Assembly: GCA_036924285.1 (NCBI GenBank)
Contig: JAYKYS010000025.1
Span: 496,001 to 560,000, forward strand
DNA: 64,000 nt
DNA from: Asterella californica
Lineage: Eukaryota > Streptophyta > Marchantiopsida > Marchantiales > Aytoniaceae
Reading direction: 5' to 3'
Part shown: piece after piece, positions 33,114 through 42,569 of the stretch
Position numbering within the stretch: position 1 is the stretch's first letter
How the letters are laid out: each line of letters opens with the position of its first letter
Program-made: the position numbers and the translations under genes
The notes under the pieces: generated by a model
Database searches by the model: none
The model's input: only the letters and a program-made list of their open reading frames with translations
What the model was told of the DNA's origin: nothing

Positions 33114-33579
33114 CCGAGTCCTCTTTTGAAGTCGACAACTTCTCCGTCTCAGCTCTTTGAGTCTCGTCCAACTTCTCGACTATTGACGTAAGTAGGGCGG
33201 CCACATCGACGCACTTGTGTCCTCTTGATAGATCATCCACTCCACAACTTGGACAAGGATCTTCTCCTAGAAGATGAATTGGCGCTGGTGACGATGGACC
33301 CACTCGAAGACTTAAATCAGTAAACTCCCGCTTACATTTAGCTCTCTCGGTTCTGATTCTAGTTGGACAATTCACTACTTTATGTCCCAACCCTCTACAG
33401 AAATAACACCACAAGTCGGTTTCTACTCTTCTCCTCGGAGACTCTACTTGAGGTTTTGTACTAGGGTTCTCAAACTCAACGATAATCTCTTTCGAGCTCT
33501 CTCCGACGCTTACTATGACATCTAAACCTTGAGGAAAGTTTCTAAGTCTAACTTTCCAATCTTTTGAACTTCCACTCAT
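33103..33579 (-). CDS. leader ORF-c, 158 aa, two Cys/His knuckles
   Basis: This is the intact version of the B frame at 15790-16266. It has MSGSSKDWKVRLRN, an acidic middle, the knuckle CYFCRGLGHKVVNC, a basic stretch (RIRTERAKCKRE), a second group CPSCGVDDLSRGHKC and a charged C-terminal helix (VEKLDETQRAETEKL). A nucleic-acid-binding role is inferred from the knuckles. It is out of frame with gag and so would be a separate product or need recoding. Confidence 0.6.
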   Translation of the reverse strand: MSGSSKDWKVRLRNFPQGLDVIVSVGESSKEIIVEFENPSTKPQVESPRRRVETDLWCYFCRGLGHKVVNCPTRIRTERAKCKREFTDLSLRVGPSSPAPIHLLGEDPCPSCGVDDLSRGHKCVDVAALLTSIVEKLDETQRAETEKLSTSKEDSVEL

Positions 33580-33717
33580 GTTGCACCTTCTCAACCATTA
33601 AGTGGACAAAATATCTTTGAAGAAAATAACTCTACATCACTTTCTTAACTCTTTCGAGCTTTATATTGAAAATCGTGTATTATACATGCTATACACGAAT
33701 TAAAATCCAATCTAAAA

Positions 33718-34035
33718 TTAAGAGTCCATGATAATATCCTCATGACCATCGTGTGTACTGATCCTAGCAGACATCTTAAAGTCACTTTTGTAAAGATCAC
33801 ACTCTACTTCGCTAGGAGCATTCGTGGCCTCCACAGTGAATGATACTTTGAACTCAACTTTCTTCACATCTGCGCCGATGCTCGCAGAAGCTTCTTTATA
33901 TAAAGCAAAAATGGCACCCCAACTGCAATAGATGCTTGATTGCAACGCCTCTATACTTAACGTTGGCCTTTCCGTCTCCGTTCTAACTCCCAAACGTCTC
34001 TTCTTCAACCTTGGCACTCGAACTGGATTCCCCAT
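33718..34035 (-). CDS. leader ORF-b, 105 aa
   Basis: This has the same length as B 15334-15651 and is nearly the same protein. The start MGNPVRVPRLKKR is basic and the end DDGHED-like stretch is acidic. No known domain is visible. Confidence 0.45.
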   Translation of the reverse strand: MGNPVRVPRLKKRRLGVRTETERPTLSIEALQSSIYCSWGAIFALYKEASASIGADVKKVEFKVSFTVEATNAPSEVECDLYKSDFKMSARISTHDGHEDIIMDS

Positions 34036-34079
34036 GACGTATCGTCAAGACCTCCTTGTATGTCGGACCGTATATCTCT

Positions 34080-34625
34080 TAATCGGTAAGAGATCTCTCC
34101 AAGATTTTTGTGATCTCTAGTAGCTCAACCTCCAAGCTACTAACTAATGAAGTTTCAATAGAAAATTCCTTAATCAAAAGAGATGGTGCTGACTGTACAA
34201 ATTTTCAGAGAACTGAAATTTGTATATTTTCACTTCTCTCATGACTTTCAACCCCCTCAACTTTGAAAATTCATGGCTCTCCCTCCATACCACTTTTTCT
34301 CTTGATTTCTATTGTCCTAGATAGCTTATCAGCCAATCTAAAACACTGGAAAGTTTCTCATGAAAATAAAATTCACAGAAAATCTGACTATGACTGTAAA
34401 CTTTTTCCAGAGAACAGAATTCCTCAACTCTCACGAATAGACCCCCTCAACTTTGAGAATTCATTGCTCCCTCTCTAGACCATCTTTTCCTATGATTTCT
34501 TTTGTCCTAGATAGGTTATTAGCCAATCTAAAACACTGGAGAGTTTCTCAGGAAAATAAAATTCACAGAAAAGTTGACAGCGACTGTACAAATTTTCCAG
34601 AGAGCAGAATTTCTAAACTCGTAAA
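34080..34625 (-). repeat. element C leader tandem array
   Basis: This is the counterpart of 14740-15285 in B, with three diverged units of about 190 bp marked by TCTCTGGAAA-type boxes and TTGGCTGATAA boxes. Confidence 0.75.
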
Positions 34626-34706
34626 TTTCTCTCCTCTAATAACTTTTCTCTCCTCCTTTCTCTACAACTCTTGTTGTACCCTCTTTCAACTCTCCTCAAA
34701 CCCTTT

Positions 34707-34877
34707 CTAAGTGAACAAGATGTAAAGAATGACTTCGAACGTGTCATATATCACTATGGGATACACGAAAGGTTCTAATGTTGCTAACATCGTGTTAGCT
34801 CTCTCTCCTCCCAACGTTCTCTCCATGTGTTCTCTCATAATCTCTTTTTGTCTAATATAGAACTGAACTCTAAACAT
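34707..34877 (-). CDS. leader ORF-a, 56 aa
   Basis: This is open at the same 56-codon length as in B and D, starting MFRVQFYIRQKE and ending ILYILFT. Differences from B are substitutions only. See the B entry for what can be inferred. Confidence 0.5.
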   Translation of the reverse strand: MFRVQFYIRQKEIMREHMERTLGGERANTMLATLEPFVYPIVIYDTFEVILYILFT

Positions 34878-34900
34878 TTTCAATGATCCCTTCAAGTGAG

Positions 34901-34918
34901 GTCCCGGCAACGGAACCA
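34901..34918 (-). promoter_or_regulatory. element C primer-binding site
   Basis: The minus strand reads TGGTTCCGTTGCCGGGAC four bases inside the LTR end at 34923, the closest to the tRNA-Asp type of the three copies. Confidence 0.6.
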
Positions 34919-34922
34919 AAAA

Positions 34923-35427
34923 TGTAAACCCTCCGCGGTCCTATCGATCAACTACCCCTCGATCTCTCAATCTCCACGATGGTCATCCACGAATCTGCAA
35001 CATGTCGGACCTGTCTCTCACTCAGGGGTCACCTCTGATGGCTTTGATGGAAGCACACCATGAATCTTGAAGGGAAAAATGCTAAGTTCACTCATTCATA
35101 CACCCACAAACTTATCAACTAAAAATCTCCTTAAATTATCAACTAAAATCCTCCATTCTAACGACGTCTCTCAAGTTCTCACATGCTAAAAATATCCCAC
35201 ACTCTCTATATTATTCAAGTTGTCATTACGACGATGTGAAAACAAGAATGAGGAGCTCTTCTCTACTCCTCTATTTATACATTCTAGGTTTTTACTTGGA
35301 TATCCTCCAGTAACTCAGCCGTAACTACTTTTACCGGGTTTTACTAAGATATTACTTAAGGTAAAAGCATTAATCACATGAGCTTCTTACCTTTTCACAT
35401 GAGCTTATTCCTTCAAAGTCAACAACT
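34923..35427 (-). repeat. element C 5' LTR, first 400 bp missing
   Basis: Only the 3' part of the LTR is left. A good TATAAATA box (35272-35279, minus strand) remains. The cut at about 35427 falls in AGTTGTTGAC, the same LTR position at which element D is broken. Confidence 0.88.
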
Positions 35428-35905
35428 CCTCAACTTGTCGGTCCGCACACCTTGATAGTTCTTCCTCAAACACTGGAAGAACTGAACCACAGGATTAAAC
35501 CTTGGTGGTATCCCGCTCACACTACCACCTGCTCCACTACTAGTGAACGCACTGCCGATAGTAGATACTCTGTCACATGTGGATGTACCACTGCTACTAG
35601 CACCCGAACTCGTAGGTGCTACGTCTCCTGAAACTGCGCCAGTAATGATAGAAACGTAGTTGGGAGATCAATGTTGTCTCTACAACTCAATCTCCACATT
35701 GTAGTCTCTCCGGAACTCATGATAATCGTCCATCGGTAGTCCCTGCAAGTGTTAGAACAAACCCTTTCACGTCATGAAGGGTGTAAACAGTTGTGCAAGT
35801 TCCGCATTTGCTGCAGATTGCACCAACTGTTGAACTCCTGGATGAAGTCATCCAGCTCGATGGTACTCACTGTACTCGAGTAACGTCAAGGTCCCTTCGT
35901 GACCT
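35428..35905 (-). pseudogene. gag remnant of another Ty3/gypsy family
   Basis: Read on the minus strand with frame changes, this gives TVSTIELDDFIQEFNSWCNL, LQGLPMDDYHEFRRDYNVE, then a Ser/Gly-rich stretch and PRFNPVVQFFQCLRKNYQG. This layout resembles plant gag capsid domains. Stops and shifts are frequent. It is fused to the broken LTR of element C at 35427. Confidence 0.45.
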
Positions 35906-36831
35906 CATAGATCTCGTCCACAACAACGGTGTGATGACACTCGACTCACCACCAGAAAATGCACTATCTGCGTCTGACTCGTCCTTTGGAACAACCGACG
36001 GTAATGGTGTAGATAGTCAGTATCTCATCCCACTCCGTGTATACTCACTGCTTGAGAAATCCCCACCAAAACCTCTCGAGAATTCTGTGACGATAGAATC
36101 TCGATAACACACTCTCCAACCAGAATGCCGAAATCCTCGTCACCACCGTAACCACCACTTGCCTAACCCCGCTCCTACTGAATTCACCTATCTCCTACTA
36201 GGACGGTCAAGGTAAAGGCAACATGTATCTGTCATCACCACAGACAGCCTCTCATGGTCTGTTGGTCGTCACTCCAACCGCACCGTGAGAGAAATAAAGA
36301 TAGTATGACTGGTCCGCAACTCCAGTCTTACTACCGACATCACACTTGAGTGAACTCACTCCGGAAATCAAGCGTCAACACAAGCAACTGCGGCGCACAA
36401 ACAAGAAGTAGAATATGAAGAGTTTCAACCACAAGAAGTCCAAACGATAACCCTCCATACTCAAACATTCACATAAAGAAAAACCTTACTCCACCTGGAC
36501 TGACACCTCCTCTTCGGTGACCACATGCACAACCGTCGTAACCGATACTTAATGTCCACACCTCTAGTAGCTCCAAAAATATCTACGTGGTAGCTCTACT
36601 AGCTCACCCAAGACAACTGTCACCAAATGTCTCCATACGCGTCTCTACGATATAGGCAAACACTACCACAACTATAGCTTCCCCCTAATACTGTGGGGTC
36701 GCCCTACCACCCCTCTAGGAACGTACGAAAAGATCTCCTACTACCTTAAACAAGTCCATAAGTACTTGCATGCGTCCCTAGAAGACACCAAGAGCTATTG
36801 GTCTAGTGATAAAGCCAAAGCTAAGATTGCA
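35906..36831. other. no supported gene
   Basis: One plus frame (to 36107) and minus fragments are present, without any family resemblance. It may be the upstream part of the gag remnant. Confidence 0.35.
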
Positions 36832-36881
36832 GAGTTAAGGGTACAAGTTGAGGAATAGTGTTGGGATGGGTGACCTACTGG
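36832..36881 (+). ncRNA. 5S-rRNA-like pol III internal promoter segment
   Basis: AGTTAAGGGTAC (box A of plant 5S is AGTTAAGCGTGC) is followed at near-normal spacing by GGATGGGTGACC, identical to box C, and by TACTGG where 5S has TCCTGG. The 5' part of 5S is not recognisable, and the 3' part does not continue. It is therefore not a functional 5S gene. A 5S-derived segment inside an LTR (as known for Cassandra-type TRIMs) or a SINE3-like unit would fit. The preceding TTGGTCTAGTGATAAAG also looks like a tRNA box A. Confidence 0.5.
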
Positions 36882-37666
36882 TTTTACACTTCCTACACAA
36901 CTTAAACTGGTATACCTCTCTCACGCACGTCAGCAAGCTGGCTTGCGGCGGACTCGAGCTTGGACTCCGTCTCCGCACTCTCGCACTCCGCTCTCACGCC
37001 TCCGCACTCACGCACCTCTGCTCCTCGAAGCCTCGAAGCCTCCTAACACGCATTCCACACCTCGACACTCCCGCTCACGCTCTGCTTGGGTAGGAGAAGA
37101 AACTCGAGCCAAACATCACAAGAAGGACGCATACGAAGAGCACACATCCCAAAACAGCAACTTAGAGGTCAAAAACACACTCCAAGAGGTCGAAATCTGC
37201 CAAATTGGCACTCGTAGGCGGATTTACGTCAGATCTGGACCACTTGCGACCTTCTTCGGCTTGTAACTTATTCGATCCTTCACCAAATCGAACGATTTTT
37301 GATGCGTTAGAATCATCTTCTCAGCGCTCACCTACTGCACTTTTCAGCACCACAAATTGTCTACCCACGCCAACCCGACGTCCGTCAACGCACTTCTGCC
37401 AACCTCAAATTGATCACAAAAATCCGTCACAAGAAATTCCAGCAGCGCTTCTGCACTACCTCACCACCAAATCGGTCAAGAACAAGTTCAAACGACAGTG
37501 ATCATCACAGCGGTCGATCATCCAACCAAAAAGAACCACTCCGTGCACGCACGCACCCGCAAATCAAAGATATCAACGATCTTCCCACTCCGGAGATACC
37601 ACTGGATGAAATCCGTGACCTGAAACCTCTCAAGCAGACCTCGCAATCTGAGTTGTTCAAGTGATA
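36882..37666. other. possible LTR or leader, no supported gene
   Basis: A CT- and CGCAC-rich block (about 36940-37090) is followed by sequence with a few plus-strand frames under 110 codons that have no family resemblance. It may be the rest of the element that carries the 5S-like segment. Confidence 0.3.
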
Positions 37667-37952
37667 AACGGTATGTACTCACTCCACCATGTCAACGGGC
37701 ACTAAACAATCACTTAAGTTGAGCCAAATCCACTCTGTGCTCGTAGAGACTCCAGATTGCACTCACAAAGACTATCCACCATAGCTAGGAGCTTGAAGAC
37801 TCAACTTGAAGAACTAAGGCCTCCAAGCCCTATCTGCAAAGTATACCCTAGTGGGCACTCCCACCAACTTGCCCTAACGGCACTAACGGCCTTACCGAGA
37901 TTCATCACTTCGCTCTCGATCAACCTAGCCGAGTTGCCAAACTGACGTGACA
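37667..37952. repeat. 287-bp dispersed repeat, copy 2 (286 bp)
   Basis: This is the copy of 2348-2634. Its right edge coincides with the point where the copia frame to the right stops being recognisable. Confidence 0.7.
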
Positions 37953-38952
37953 ATATAAGCTGGATCAGCAGAAGGAGCAAGCATAACGTGATAAAAGTGA
38001 ACATTGGTCTGAGGAGACTCCTGAGTGAGTGGAGAGTAGCAGAGAGGACAGATGTGGGAGAGAGAGTCGAGAGAGACTCATCAAAAATTACATCGCGAGA
38101 GGTGAAGATATGACCATCAGATTTCTTTTGGAGACGGTAGCCTTTACTCTGACCACTATAGCCGAGGAAGATACACTCATTAGAGCGATCATCGAGTTTT
38201 GTGCGCTAAACCTCGAGGACCTGGGAAAAAACACGACAGCAAACACACGCAAAAAAAAGAGATCGGATCGTCGAGGAGTAGTGGAGTCGTAGGAGTGTCA
38301 GGGTTCATAACGTGTGGTCATAGGAGGGATGGTCTTAGACAGACATCGGTTCTGGAGGAAAGTGCCGCAGGTGATTGCTTCGTCCCAGAAGGGCTTGATG
38401 GTGGTGAAAAGCATAGAGCGTACAACATCAAGCAAACTGCGGTTCTTGCGCTCTGCAACGCCATTCTGCTGAGATGAGTAGCGGATTGTGAATTGACGCT
38501 GAATGTCCTGCTCACGGCAGAAAGTGTCAAAGGCAGCTGAGCGATATTCTCCATCATTGTCAGATCGCAAGATGACAAGAAATTAACTCGTGGCGCGCTC
38601 AACAAGATAGTCCCGGAAAGTAGCAAAACAATCACTTTTATAACAAAAGAGGCGAGTAGTAGTGTAGCGCGAATAGTCATCAATAAAGATGATGAAATAC
38701 TCATATCTGAAAAAAGGTATATGAGGAGATACGTCCACTAATATCTATGTGTACTAACGCCAAAGGATGGGTGGTGAACCGACACGTGGAAATTTAGTAC
38801 GCGAGTGCTTGCCATGCGTACAAGCAGGACAAATATCCTCAGAGAGAGGGAAAGAAGAGAGACCACTAATGTTCCTATGGTGACTTAGCTCGTGAACCCG
38901 ATGGTGGTTGATATGGCCATCGTTGGTGTCACAAGGTAGAGATGTCGCCCGT
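37953..38952 (-). pseudogene. Ty1/copia fragment: gag-pre-integrase and integrase
   Basis: On the minus strand there are, in order, the gag-pre-integrase zinc-like end (ICPACTHGKHSRTKFP), the integrase core with FIDDYSRY, LRSDNDGEYRS and the Glu in NGVAERKN, and further on ECIFLGYSGQSKGYRL and SRDVIFDE. These are standard copia motifs. There are at least one TAA and several frame changes. Protease is missing upstream and RT is missing downstream, both cut by repeats (38953 and 37952). Confidence 0.88.
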
Positions 38953-40303
38953 TGTCGGAGTGTGATCCGTCTACCTAGGAAAGCGTCGGGCTTCTGGCTG
39001 TGGTTGTTCACTCAAGAGGTTGGCTTTCAGGTTACAACAAGGCTATAAACACTCACACAGGTGTGTAAGATCCTGTAGTATGCTCAGAAAGCGAAATTCA
39101 GATCTAACTAGCAGTAATAAGATCAGACGGTGAACTTTAACACTCACGGAGAGGAAAACTATGAAGGTTTAGACTTCTAAACTTCTCCTACATGTAAATG
39201 AGGTCCTACTGAACACATACACGAAGTTTCAGCCTGAGATCAAATTCCAGCACCGAGATGTGGACAAAAACGTTCTGAGTAAGAAAATTGTAGTAATTTC
39301 TGGTACCCAGCTAGCTATTTCGATCTATAACAGAGATTGGCTAGATCACTTTCAAAGATTCTTACAGGATTTGAAGTCTACAAGATGCTGAACATCCCTG
39401 TGAAGTTGGGACTCCTGATTGTACACAGAACTCCAGATCTCTTTCTCTGAAGTCGCTGCTCTAGATTAAGAGCTTTTCAGACCCCCTCTGCTTCAGCGGC
39501 CGCCTTGAATTACTCAGTCACTCAATCGATATGAAACTTTTTGGGAAATCGTAGCCCTGCTGGCAGAGAACACAACCACGAAGTTTTGAAGCAATTTCCT
39601 CAATTCTGCTACAATTGACGCTGAAAACCACAAAATCAACAAAAGTGATGCCGTTTTGGCACAATCCGAACTTCAATTGGGCATAACTCCTTGTTTATTG
39701 ATCCAAATCGATCAAGAATTTCACTGACAGTGCTTGGCTCGACGAGCTCTACCTTCCTGTGCTCTCAGATTTCTCAGTCCCCTCATCAAATGCTCGAACT
39801 CTCCTTTAGACCTCTGTTTCTAAATTTAGAGTTTTACAAAAGACAAAATTGAACCAATGAGAGTTCATAGCTCAATTTGGTTGTCATTTTGTGCCTTAAA
39901 CCATGTGGTAACTTAATTCCACTCAAAGGCTACCACGTCAAGTCCCTTAAAGTACCAGCGTATAACTTAAACTACTTAAAACGACACGCAGCCCTGAAAA
40001 TAAACTTAAACCAGCTAAAAGCGTGCATGGCCAACACGTAAGTACAACCCATGAGCTTAAACCCTATCAACATGGTAAATCTAAATCATGTACATTGAAC
40101 ATCATAGACAAGTAAGAAGTCACTTGCACAAGCGCATAAATGCTTGAACAAGATAACTAGCATACTATCAGCCTACTAGGACTCAAAATAGTGTTAACAC
40201 CGTATGCAAAGGTGTCAAACATATACATAAACGACTAGAAGTAATATGAGCTAACTTCTAGAACTACTAAACTCAAGAGTCGGAGTAGAAATATAACATG
40301 TAG
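38953..40303. repeat. LTR-like repeat, copy 2 (1.35 kb)
   Basis: This is the diverged copy of 731-1994, in the same orientation, with an extra segment near 40080-40165. It interrupts the copia fragment on its left. Flanking bases do not form a duplication that I can see. Confidence 0.65.
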
Positions 40304-41345
40304 TGACAAGAGCGAAGGGTCGAGCTGGACAAGAGAATGTGTCCGGTATGCTCGAGCAGGTGCTGAAACATGTCAAGCAGGGCAAGAATCGTGAGGAGGT
40401 CAAAGTGCCTAACGGGCAGCTGCAAGGAAGGTCGAAAATTGGACAAGGGCTGTAAGTAAGATCGGGAAAGCTAGATCGCGGGTTGGGAGAAATGGGAGGG
40501 GATCCGTGAGACGACCACCCGCTTGAGTGGGCTAACATGGTCTCTAGAGGAACCGTGCAAATAGGATCTAGCACGGATCACGGAGGGAGCGTGTTGGAGC
40601 TCTCGTTAATCGGGAGCTCTTGATCAACGGGAGGTCATTATGACCTCCTGTGGCCTTGGAGGCTCTTAGTAGCCAACGGGGTGTGTGAAGAAGAGAGAGA
40701 TGCGCGAGAGGAAGGGAATGGACCCGTTGAAGGGTGTGAGACAGAGACCAATGACTTGTCCCTGTTAGTCGACAATCACCATGTGGCGACTATCAGCAGA
40801 AGAGGAAAGGACAGGAGTCACCATCTGTGAGAGTGAGCACGTCATGCTCTCATACATTCCCGTGCCGATGGATTATAGGTTAGAGGTCGCGTTCGAACCT
40901 ATAGGGAGACCAGCAAGTGGAGTCCGAGTGGAGAAAATACCAAAGGGTGTTTCATCAAGTCTGTTCGAGGAGAGGTGAAGGTCGGCTAGGGGAAAAAATT
41001 ACCTCCATTATTCATGTCTACGGCCTCTGTCAAAGGTGGAGCTGAAATATTAGATCTGTTTGTTTGCTTCGAAAATAGAGGAAAGAATGTCCAAAAATTG
41101 GTTGTTTGTTCTTCCTCTTGGCTGTGCACATTACGCGAGATTGAGTTGGATCTGGACCGTGGGAAGCTTAGTCTTTGCAGGTTACAGTTAGTGAGAGAGA
41201 CACTAGTCCGTTGGCTGCATCGTGATCTTGCTCGTAGTCGAGGTCCGAATATCTGACTGGGAGGTAAAATAGGGACTATTGAAGTCTTCCCTTGGTGGCA
41301 CAATACTTGTCTGCAATCATGCAGATAGCCGACCCTTACAGGTAT
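40304..41345. other. no recognised gene
   Basis: The most protein-like frame is 40781-40978 on the plus strand (65 codons, with HVMLSYIPVPMDYRLEVAFE), but I cannot assign it. A small hairpin (GGAGGTCA-TTA-TGACCTCC) is at about 40631-40649. The area may be more copia sequence. Confidence 0.3.
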
Positions 41346-41700
41346 GTGGACACGGATGCCGCACACCAGATGACACATAATCGATGACAGTTCGTTGAGT
41401 ATTCATCCGTATCAGTTGAGAAGATCGAGAATGATGCTATTCTACTTGGTGACAACACAACTATTCACGTTGCCGGTTCCGGCATGATGGAGGTACGCCT
41501 GCTCAACGGTGAGCATGTGTACATACGCGATGTCTTTCACGTGCCTGTCTTGTAGAGAAATCTATTCTCAGCTCAGCAGTTCAACACGAAGGGCGGCTAG
41601 TGTCTAATAGATAACGACTCTGTCATCTCGAGGACAGATTTGGACAAGTGTTAGCTCCTTGTCCGACTGTTGATGATCTATACATGCTCTGGGAATCAAT
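41346..41700 (+). pseudogene. Ty1/copia protease-region fragment, inverted
   Basis: On the plus strand, VDTDAAHQMTH is a changed copia protease site (usual form D-S/T-G-A-x-x-H-M-T). It is followed by AILLGDNTTIHVAGSG and YIRDVFHVPVL, then RNLFSAQQF, the normal order of copia. TGA and TAG codons are present. It lies on the strand opposite to its natural upstream partner, the gag at 41740-42569. Confidence 0.75.
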
Positions 41701-41739
41701 CTTGATCACTGATCAAACCGCACTTGTAAGGACAATTTG

Positions 41740-42569
41740 ATGTTGGCAATCCAATATCCGTTGCTGCTGCTGGCTCCGTTCGGACATTCGACGATGCGAT
41801 GTTCGATCTTGTTGCAATGAAAACACTTCTCGTTAGAATCTGATGGTCTTTTGACGGCTGATTACCGCCTTGTCGGTTGTTGTCATTGTTGCACTAGTTA
41901 TTGTTGTTGTGTCTTTCTTGTCGACATCTTGCAAACAAAGCGGTAGAAGACTCAACTGATAGCTTACGCCCTATCGTTTCCTCCTGGATGAGAAAAGTGA
42001 TAAGGTCATGCAGTGAGAGATTTGGACTGGTTCTCATCGCCTGCAGAAAGAGATGGTAGTTGTTGGGCATGCTGCCATCAACGCGAGGACTTGCTCCTCG
42101 TTGTCCACTACAAGTTCAGCAGAAGTCATCTGCTGGAGGAGGGACTTGAAATTGTTGACATGTTGAGTAACGGGTCTCATTGGATTTCATCCTTAGAACC
42201 CGCTACTTCTCTTTTAGATGCATCTTGGTCACCATGTCTTGACCCATGAAGTGTTTGATCAAGGTGGTCTATGCTTCGTTCGCCGTGGTGCAAGACAATA
42301 TATGTTCCGCCACATTATCTCGCAGCACTCATTGATTGCCGCGAGTGCATTTACGTCACGCTGGTCCATGATACTGCCTGGTCCTGTAGCAAGAGGAGAG
42401 ACGGGTACCGCAGTGCCCCGGGTATCGTGACGCGCGATCTTCGCGCATCCCCGTCCACGATGTCGAGCACACCATAGGTCTTGAGCCGCAAGGTCGTCTT
42501 GTGCTTCTATAGCGTGAAGTAAGTGTCATCGAATTTCTCTGAGCCTTTGATCTCAAAGGGGGCAGACAT
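41740..42569 (-). pseudogene. Ty1/copia gag remnant with CCHC knuckle
   Basis: This starts at the ATG 42567-42569 (MSAPFEIKGSEKFDDTYFTL) and then has frame changes and stops. It continues with TTANEAWTTLIKHF-like sequence, a segment with VNNFKSLLQQMTSAE, and a knuckle CFHCNKIEHRIVEC (41783-41826). This is the copia gag layout. Protease should follow on the minus strand but instead lies inverted at 41346. Confidence 0.75.

Larger units (their letters stand above)
27612..35427 (-). mobile_element. element C: B-family Ty3/gypsy, minus strand
   Basis: This shows the same order as B, read leftwards: part of the 5' LTR, primer site, ORF-a, leader array, ORF-b, ORF-c, gag, protease, RT, RNase H, integrase and a 3' LTR with an internal deletion. 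Coding parts are less broken than in B: gag to RT is one frame of 883 codons. Its right end is cut inside the LTR, so no target duplication can be checked. Confidence 0.92.

Noticed and set aside
36832..36881. Functional 5S rRNA gene
   Set aside because: Only box A to box C is recognisable; both ends of 5S and a T-run terminator are missing.
37757..38004. Frames over the 286-bp repeat on both strands
   Set aside because: They cross the repeat edge into the copia fragment, so they join unrelated sequence.
38029..38477. Plus-strand frames opposite the copia integrase
   Set aside because: Copia motifs lie on the minus strand; these are antisense frames.
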